This document shows, one piece after another, positions 40,901-45,790 of a stretch of DNA of 45,790 bases (position 1 is its first letter; every line of letters starts with the position of its first letter). The stretch spans positions 1 through 45,790 of IMG/VR virus record IMGVR_UViG_3300034418_012525; one strand, 5' to 3'. The notes below the pieces were generated by a model, which was not told the DNA's origin, did no database searches, and saw nothing but the letters and a program-made list of their open reading frames with translations. A program made the translations under genes and the position numbers. Source of the DNA: a virus.

Positions 40901-41754
40901 AACACATTATAAGAAAACACTTAAACGAGGTTTATCAAACAAAACAACTTTTTGAAGGTTTTGATGATCAGGACAACCCCGATTTAAAGTATTATGCATT
41001 TGATTGGGACGACAACATTCTTGAGATGCCGACCAAAATTATTGTTTTGGACGAAGATGGAAAGGAAGTTGGTATGAGTACCGAAGATTTTGCAGAGTAC
41101 CGTACAATGATCGGTGTGGAGGAATTTGATTATAAGGGACACAAGATTGTTGGTTTTTCTGAAAATCCGTTTAAAAACTTTAGAGTGGAGGGTGATAAAC
41201 AATTTGTTGTGGATTCAATGTTGGCAAAACCAGGACCGTCGTGGAATGATTTTGTGGAATGTATCAATGCGGGATCTATTTTTGCAATTATAACTGCAAG
41301 GGGTCACACACCGACTATTTTAAGGGAATCTATATATAATTTCATTCAAACGAACCATATGGGTATAAACAAAGAGATCTTGGTTTATAACCTTAAAAAA
41401 TACAGGGATTTGGTGGGTGAAAAAATTAAAGATGATAATAAATTAATTAATGACTATTTGGATTTATGTAAGTATTATCCTGTTAGTTTTGGGACCAATG
41501 CTGAAGCAAATCCTGAAGAGGCTAAAAAAGAGGCTTTAAAAGAATTTATTGCATATGTTAAGGAAATGTCTTCTAATTTAGGTAAGAAAGCGTTTTTAAA
41601 GAATGATATTTCTAATAATTTCATACCTAGTATTGGATTTTCTGATGATGATGTAAGAAATATTGAAAAGATTAAAGATTTTCTTGAAAAAGAGTATGAA
41701 GATAATCCAGTTAGAACATATTTAACTAGTAAAGGGGAGAAAAAAGAAGTATAG
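40897..41754 (+). CDS. HAD-family phosphatase-like protein with LNE leader
   Basis: A 285-residue HAD-type protein. Motif I is YYAFDWDDNILEMPTK (D36, D38), motif II is FAIITARGHTP, and a Lys region (KKAFLKND) precedes motif IV IGFSDDDVRNIEK. An insertion of about 60 residues lies between motifs I and II, and a long cap lies after motif II. The leader MKHIIRKHLNEVYQ is basic and ends with L-N-E, comparable to the proposed capsid-targeting peptides. It is oddly placed between the sheath and tube genes. The substrate is unknown; nucleotide, sugar-phosphate or 3'-phosphorylated DNA ends are possible. Confidence 0.7.
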   Translation: MKHIIRKHLNEVYQTKQLFEGFDDQDNPDLKYYAFDWDDNILEMPTKIIVLDEDGKEVGMSTEDFAEYRTMIGVEEFDYKGHKIVGFSENPFKNFRVEGDKQFVVDSMLAKPGPSWNDFVECINAGSIFAIITARGHTPTILRESIYNFIQTNHMGINKEILVYNLKKYRDLVGEKIKDDNKLINDYLDLCKYYPVSFGTNAEANPEEAKKEALKEFIAYVKEMSSNLGKKAFLKNDISNNFIPSIGFSDDDVRNIEKIKDFLEKEYEDNPVRTYLTSKGEKKEV

Positions 41755-41808
41755 TATAGAGATTTTAACTGGATCAAAAAAAAAGTAAATAGAAAAATCT
41801 TTAAGAGA

Positions 41809-41816
41809 TATTTATA
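41809..41816 (+). promoter_or_regulatory. Late-promoter-like octamer TATTTATA before tube gene
   Basis: ATATTTATAAATA, 29 bases before the ATG at 41846; it overlaps a TATAAATA on the same strand (41813-41820), the exact T4 late-promoter octamer. Confidence 0.5.
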
Positions 41817-41845
41817 AATAAATAAAAAACAAAAAAATTTAAACC

Positions 41846-42337
41846 ATGGCAGATTTATTAATGAAAATGCCCGTACCGTATGAACCCAAAAGAAAGAATA
41901 GATTTATCTTATCTTTTCCTTCTTCATTGGGAATTAATTCATGGTTTGTAGAGTCGGCATCAAGACCACAAATAAACATCGGAGCAACACCAATACCGTT
42001 TTTAAATACGGAAACATATGTTGCAGGACGTTTTACTTGGGAAACAATAAACGTAACATTTAGAGATCCAATCGGACCTTCAGCTGCACAAGCGTTGATG
42101 GAGTGGGTTAGATTACACGCAGAATCTGTAACAGGTAGAATGGGTTATGCTGCGGGTTACAAAAAAGATGACGTTACTTTGGAAATGTTGGATCCTACAG
42201 GAGTTGCTGTTGAAAAATGGATTTTACAGGGAACTTTCTTAACGAACGTTAACTTTAACGATTTAAGTTATGGTGATGACGGGTTGGCAACAATTTCAGC
42301 TACGTTACGTCCTGACAGATGTATATTAGTATACTAA
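41846..42337 (+). CDS. gp19: Tail tube protein
   Basis: A 163-residue protein, the same length as T4 gp19. PYEPKRKNRFILSFPSSLGI, then NSWFVESASRPQINIGATPI, then RFTWETINVTFRDPIGPSAA and LSYGDDGLATISATLRPDRC match the tube-protein beta-barrel pattern. It polymerises as hexameric rings on the tape measure inside the sheath. It is preceded by an octamer-type promoter and followed by a strong terminator, so it is probably transcribed at high level as its own unit. Confidence 0.92.
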   Translation: MADLLMKMPVPYEPKRKNRFILSFPSSLGINSWFVESASRPQINIGATPIPFLNTETYVAGRFTWETINVTFRDPIGPSAAQALMEWVRLHAESVTGRMGYAAGYKKDDVTLEMLDPTGVAVEKWILQGTFLTNVNFNDLSYGDDGLATISATLRPDRCILVY

Positions 42338-42362
42338 TTTAAAAACAATACATATTTTATAC

Positions 42363-42405
42363 AATCCACAATCTATTTCGGTAGGTTGTGGATTTTCTTT
42401 TTTTA
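42363..42405 (+). terminator. Rho-independent terminator with UUCG loop
   Basis: A 14-pair stem (42363-42376 with 42381-42394, two G-U pairs) closed by a TTCG tetraloop, then TTTCTTTTTTT. It is the clearest terminator in the window and ends the tail tube transcript. Confidence 0.9.
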
Positions 42406-42460
42406 TACTACAAAAAATTATTTCTTCAATTATATTTAATTATTAAAAAGGTTAAAAACT

Positions 42461-43207
42461 ATGGATCAAACAACACAATATGGACAAATGAACTTTGATT
42501 TACCACACGATGTGGTTAAATTACCCTCTGAAGGTAAGTTCTATAAAAATGGGAAAAAATCAGTTAAGGTTGGTTATTTAACAGCCAAAGATGAAAATTT
42601 AATAATGAACGCTAATCAGAATGATAATCTTATTAAAACATTATTAAGAGAAAAAATTTATGAACCCGATGTAAATATTGATGAATTGTTGGACGTGGAT
42701 ATCCAAGCGATCCTTATTTTCTTAAGGAACTCCTCGTTCGGTCCTGAATATACTTTTAAAGTAAAAGATCCTGCAACAAACAAATTTTTTGAATCTTCAG
42801 TAATGTTGGACCGTGTATCTGTATTGGATCCTGAAATTACACCAAATGAAGAGGGTCTATTTGAAATTAGTTTGACGAAATCAAATAAAAAAGTTTATTG
42901 TAGAATTTTATCATCAAAAGATCTTCAAGAAATTAACAATATTATTGAACAATATCCTGATGGTGTGATTGCACCCGTATCAACTACTCGTTTGGAACGA
43001 ATGATCGTTAAAATTGAAGGAGTAGACGAAAGCAAAAAAAGTGAATTTATAAATAACTTACCAATTATGGATAGCAAACACATCAAAAAATTGATGGCAA
43101 AAGCTGAACCAAGATTGGACCTAAAAAGAAATGTAAAAGCCCCGTCAGGAGAGAATGTAGAGATTAATATCTCTTTCGGGGTTGAGTTTTTTCGCCCTTT
43201 CTTCTGA
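42461..43207 (+). CDS. T4 gp26-like baseplate hub protein
   Basis: A 248-residue protein. The start VVKLPSEGKFYKNGKKSVKV, then GYLTAKDENLIMNANQND and LLDVDIQAILIFLRNSSFGP is the pattern of the T4 baseplate (gp26-type) family, including the 'L-x-GD-x-x-AIL-x-LR-x-SYG' signature. T4 gp26 is 208 residues. No zinc ribbon is seen in the C-terminal part (GENVEINISFGVEFFRPFF), unlike related proteins where Cys pairs occur. It immediately precedes, and overlaps, the small chaperone-like frame at 43182. Confidence 0.65.
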   Translation: MDQTTQYGQMNFDLPHDVVKLPSEGKFYKNGKKSVKVGYLTAKDENLIMNANQNDNLIKTLLREKIYEPDVNIDELLDVDIQAILIFLRNSSFGPEYTFKVKDPATNKFFESSVMLDRVSVLDPEITPNEEGLFEISLTKSNKKVYCRILSSKDLQEINNIIEQYPDGVIAPVSTTRLERMIVKIEGVDESKKSEFINNLPIMDSKHIKKLMAKAEPRLDLKRNVKAPSGENVEINISFGVEFFRPFF

Positions 43208-43346
43208 ACATAGAAAAAACTTATTAGATGAAATTTATTATCTGATTAAATATGCTCATTTTTCTTATGGGGATATAATGATTATGCCTACCTATGAAAG
43301 AAAATACTTCATTAACAAGCTGATTGAAGAAAATCAAAGCAAATAA
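43182..43346 (+). CDS. Small baseplate-chaperone-like protein, start uncertain
   Basis: A frame open from 43161 to a TAA at 43346. SSEHRKNLLDEIYYLIKYAH then FSYGDIMIMPTYERKYFINK matches the pattern of the short protein found behind gp26-type genes in T4-like phages ('MSPE...E...L...G.F.Y..V..MP...R...'). No ATG occurs before that core. A TTG at 43182 inside the upstream gene gives 54 residues; a +1 (or -2) ribosomal shift around the T-rich 43187-43205 would instead fuse it to the gp26-like protein. It leads directly to the tape-measure gene. Confidence 0.6.
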   Translation: MSFFALSSEHRKNLLDEIYYLIKYAHFSYGDIMIMPTYERKYFINKLIEENQSK

Positions 43347-43359
43347 TTCTTAGGTGTAA

Positions 43360-43367
43360 TATTTATT
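43360..43367 (+). promoter_or_regulatory. Late-promoter-like octamer (TATTTATT)
   Basis: ATATTTATTA, 17 bases before the ATG of the tape-measure gene at 43385. Confidence 0.45.
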
Positions 43368-43384
43368 AGAAAAGAAATCTACAC

Positions 43385-45220
43385 ATGGCGGGTACAATTG
43401 GTGATGCAAATAATGCGATGAAAAATTTAAGTAGTTCTACAAATGCAACTACTGATAGTTTATTCAAATTACAAGACACATTAAAAAATTTAGTTCCTAA
43501 TAAGATGTTTGAATCTGCTTTGAATATAAATCAGCAGATTGTAAATTTAAATAGGGAAGTACTACAGAGAGGACCCGAAACTGTTAGACAATTAGAAAAA
43601 GTTTTAACGGACACTACAATGGCGACACTGGAATTTGGTGTTTCTATTGAGGACAATATTGATTTATTTTCTAAACTCAATCAATCGCTACAAAGAACTA
43701 ATTTCTTTACCAAAAATCAAATAATTGATATGCAACTGATTGCCAGAAACACAGGTTTGGCAGCTGATGAAATGGCAAAATTTGAAGAGGCTTTTGACAC
43801 ATTGGGATTGAGTACGGATTATATGATTGATAATTTGGAAGATATGTCCAATATGGCAAGAAATTATGGATTGAATGTGAATCAATTCATGGGGGTTATT
43901 GCCGATAACGTAAAACTTTTGGCTGGATATAATTTCAAAAATGGTATTGATGGTCTTTCTGAAATGGTTGCACGTGCACAATCATTACGTTTTGACTTTG
44001 GCAAAACTGTTGAATTGGCAGATAAGTTAATGGATCCTGAACAAGCAATTGAAATGGCTGCAAGTTTCCAAATGATGGGTGGTGAGATAGGTAAGTTGGG
44101 TGACCCTATGCAAATGTTGTATATGGCACAACAAGATATGGGTGGTCTACAAGATTCAATTATGGAAGCAGCGGCAAGTGCGGTGAGTTTTAACAAAGAA
44201 ACAGGTAAATTTGATATTCCTGTTACTCAAATGTATCGTTTGAGAACTATGGCAGATCAGCTGGGTATGTCTTATAGTGATTTGGCCGAACAGGCGATGC
44301 GTTCTAAACAAGAACAAGAAAAATTATCAGTAATTGAAGGTCTTGGTACTATACCTATGGAGTATCAAGAATTGGTGAAAAATCTTTCAGAATTTGATAC
44401 TGAAGGGGAGTTGAAAATTAAACTTCCGAATATGGATGATAGTATTGAAGTTTCACGACTTACTGCTGGTAATTTTAAAGAATTAAGAGACTTACAAGAG
44501 TTAGAGGGAAAAAGTCAAAAGCAAATCGCCGACGATCAACTTAGTGTTCAAGAAGAGATACTCGCTCAAATATCTAAAATTGAGTTTCAACCTGGTGCTG
44601 CACTTCTAACAGAAGGAAGAGATGCTGTTGTAGGAATAACAAGTAGTTTAAAAACTTTTTATGGTGCAACTTCTGATTTTATAGAAGAAAACTTAGGTAA
44701 AATGATCAGCACTAGTGAGACTGTAATAACAGAATATATAGAATCAATTGCACAAATAGATTTAAAAAGATTAGCTAGTGAAGAGGGTTATGCTGATAAA
44801 GTATTTAATCAAATGTTAGATGCATTCAAAACTGAGGAATTAAAAGTTAATTCAGAAAAAACTAATGTTTATGGTAAAGAAGGTAGAGTAATTACTGGTG
44901 AAGAGGTAGTAACGGAAACACCACAAAATAATAATAATGGAGAAGTGAGACCATCACAAGTTAAATCTGAACTATCAGATACTACTTCAGCACCCCCACA
45001 ATTTATTGATTTTAAAGCACTTAATCCTAATTCAAATAATACAGTTGCTGAGGTTAAATTTAATCAACCTATGCAGATATCATTAGATGTGAATGTGAGA
45101 GGTAATCAAATGGCTGCAAATGAAATCGCAAATATTATTAGAACGGATACAGAAATACAAGGTAATTTAAAAACATTAATTAAAGATGCCATTAATGATT
45201 CTAGTACAGCTTACGGTTAA
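43385..45220 (+). CDS. Putative tape-measure protein
   Basis: A 611-residue helical protein. An N-terminal coiled-coil-like region (NREVLQRGPETVRQLEKVLT) precedes a conserved segment, DMQLIARNTGLAADEMAKFE then MARNYGLNVNQFMGVIADNV and LADKLMDPEQAIEMAASFQM. The latter parts repeat the helical 'M-x-x-MGG-x-I-x-x-LGDPM' pattern of tape measures in T4-like marine phages. The C-terminus is polar with a beta/helix end (KFNQPMQISLDVNVRG). It lies in the standard place after the baseplate chaperones. No transmembrane helix is obvious, so the injection-active part may differ from lambda-type tape measures. Confidence 0.65.
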   Translation: MAGTIGDANNAMKNLSSSTNATTDSLFKLQDTLKNLVPNKMFESALNINQQIVNLNREVLQRGPETVRQLEKVLTDTTMATLEFGVSIEDNIDLFSKLNQSLQRTNFFTKNQIIDMQLIARNTGLAADEMAKFEEAFDTLGLSTDYMIDNLEDMSNMARNYGLNVNQFMGVIADNVKLLAGYNFKNGIDGLSEMVARAQSLRFDFGKTVELADKLMDPEQAIEMAASFQMMGGEIGKLGDPMQMLYMAQQDMGGLQDSIMEAAASAVSFNKETGKFDIPVTQMYRLRTMADQLGMSYSDLAEQAMRSKQEQEKLSVIEGLGTIPMEYQELVKNLSEFDTEGELKIKLPNMDDSIEVSRLTAGNFKELRDLQELEGKSQKQIADDQLSVQEEILAQISKIEFQPGAALLTEGRDAVVGITSSLKTFYGATSDFIEENLGKMISTSETVITEYIESIAQIDLKRLASEEGYADKVFNQMLDAFKTEELKVNSEKTNVYGKEGRVITGEEVVTETPQNNNNGEVRPSQVKSELSDTTSAPPQFIDFKALNPNSNNTVAEVKFNQPMQISLDVNVRGNQMAANEIANIIRTDTEIQGNLKTLIKDAINDSSTAYG

Positions 45221-45245
45221 CTAATATAAAAACGATTCAAACATC

Positions 45246-45253
45246 TATTTATG
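45246..45253 (+). promoter_or_regulatory. Late-promoter-like octamer (TATTTATG)
   Basis: CTATTTATGA, 18 bases before the ATG at 45272, overlapping an 8-bp inverted repeat at 45251-45270. Confidence 0.35.
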
Positions 45254-45270
45254 AATAAATAATTATTCAT
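45251..45270. other. 8-bp inverted repeat before the last gene
   Basis: ATGAATAA, loop ATAA, TTATTCAT, ending one base before the ATG at 45272. It may be an operator or a start-masking hairpin; it may also be accidental in this AT-rich context. Confidence 0.3.
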
Positions 45271-45271
45271 T

Positions 45272-45790
45272 ATGAACAGTCCTTTAAGTTTTAGTGCAAC
45301 ACAACAACTTAGAAATAATTTATTGGTAAGAAATTTACCTCCATATACTGCTGAGGCGTTCAATTCAACTACTTCACCAGCGGATGGTGGATATGTTCAG
45401 GATAATTATTCAGTTGTTGATTCAGAACCGTTATTCAATCAGACGGAGAATGCATCTGTTAATATGTTTTTAAAGAACAGATACGGACCTCCTGAGGGAT
45501 ATACTGAAAGGTATATTCAGACCATTATAGATAATATTATTGATCCCAGAAGTGAATATTTCACTTTTGTTTCTTCATTTTATTCACCTGGGCAGATTTT
45601 ATTAAGTAATAATCCAACGGGAACAAATGGTCCTTTATCTGAAGATTCAGAATTGGCGAAGATTGGTGCTGAAAGATTAAAGAGTGAATTTGAAGCGAGA
45701 ATTGCTCAGGAAATTTTTCAAGAGACATTAGGTCGTGCAAACATTATTGGTGCATTAAGTGATCCTTATGATTTATTAAATATTGTATCA
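45272..45790 (+). CDS. Virion-type protein, 3' end outside window
   Basis: The frame is open from ATG 45272 to the window end (173 codons). NSPLSFSATQQLRNNLLVRN, then LPPYTAEAFNSTTSPADG and NMFLKNRYGPPEGYTERYIQ precede a helical part (LKSEFEARIAQEIFQETLGR). The pattern looks like an uncharacterised structural protein of Bacteroidota T4-like phages, but no fold could be named. It directly follows the tape-measure gene, so a baseplate or tail-tube-initiator role is plausible. Confidence 0.6.
   Translation, partial: MNSPLSFSATQQLRNNLLVRNLPPYTAEAFNSTTSPADGGYVQDNYSVVDSEPLFNQTENASVNMFLKNRYGPPEGYTERYIQTIIDNIIDPRSEYFTFVSSFYSPGQILLSNNPTGTNGPLSEDSELAKIGAERLKSEFEARIAQEIFQETLGRANIIGALSDPYDLLNIVS

Noticed and set aside
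42433-42440. TATTTAAT upstream of the gp26-like gene as a late octamer
   Set aside because: Two mismatches to the consensus; not counted among the 14 sites although its 20-base spacing would fit.
43161-43207. Classical -1 slippery tail-chaperone frameshift
   Set aside because: The downstream frame is reached by +1 or -2, not -1, so the lambda-type XXXYYYZ mechanism does not apply.
1-45790. tRNA genes, CRISPR arrays, integrase, IS elements
   Set aside because: Looked for cloverleaf-like GGTTCxA segments, repeated spacers and transposase motifs; none were convincing by eye.

Overview
The window reads as a continuous stretch of a large, AT-rich, contractile-tailed dsDNA phage genome of the T4-like type (Caudoviricetes, myovirus morphology). 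Evidence is a set of T4-family genes: tail sheath gp18, tail tube gp19 (163 codons, the same length as in T4), a gp26-like baseplate protein, a tape measure, a gp5-like baseplate OB-fold protein, probable neck and tail-completion proteins, family B DNA polymerase gp43, late sigma factor gp55, PhoH and dUTPase. No bacterial housekeeping gene, rRNA, tRNA, integrase, IS element or CRISPR array was recognised. Starts are preceded by A-rich DNA and almost never by an AGGAGG-like site. Together with the AT-richness this is compatible with a Bacteroidota host, but the host is inference.

Layout. 2-1665 (+): the 3' part of a ParB-like protein and a cupin-like protein. 1645-7732 (-): a late baseplate and virion block. 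7761-21650 (-): one long, tightly overlapped, probably middle-expressed operon. It starts at a sigma70-like promoter and carries a glycosyltransferase, a DEDDy exonuclease, dUTPase, a dozen glycan or nucleotide-sugar enzymes, PhoH, HAD-like proteins, and finally the gp55-like late sigma factor. 21698-24220 (-): small late proteins including a WYL-domain protein. 24277-27750 (+): a Cys-rich virion protein, two tandem paralogous baseplate-like proteins and a conserved phage protein. 27837-30701 (+): DNA polymerase, with a promoter, an upstream mini-ORF and a start-overlapping hairpin. 30687-35577 (-): a neck-like protein, a superoxide dismutase fused to a nuclease-like domain, and an SNF2 helicase. 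35622-45790 (+): the tail morphogenesis operon, interrupted by one antisense ribbon-helix-helix gene.

How it fits together. An octamer, sense TATTTATA, lies upstream of fourteen transcription units, nearly all of them virion genes. It is absent in front of the polymerase and the middle operon, both of which have TTGnCT-17 bp-TATAnT promoters instead. The middle operon ends in the gp55-like sigma gene, and the first late octamer follows directly behind it. This suggests an early/middle-to-late switch written into the layout.

The most novel candidates are three. First, a Mn-type superoxide dismutase joined to a PD-(D/E)XK-like domain. Second, a set of proteins (SOD fusion, WYL protein, HAD enzyme and two small proteins) sharing short N-termini ending in [I/L]xE. 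These look like T4 capsid-targeting sequences cut by the prohead protease, so the proteins may be packaged and injected. Third, a phage-encoded glycan assembly line with GT-A, GT-B and GT-D enzymes, an aminotransferase, an acetyltransferase and a sulfotransferase. Five small or hidden genes are described: a zinc ribbon (12430-12600), an RHH protein (37198-37353), a 47-residue protein (40757-40900), a baseplate-chaperone-like protein (43182-43346) and a 10-codon leader (27808-27840).
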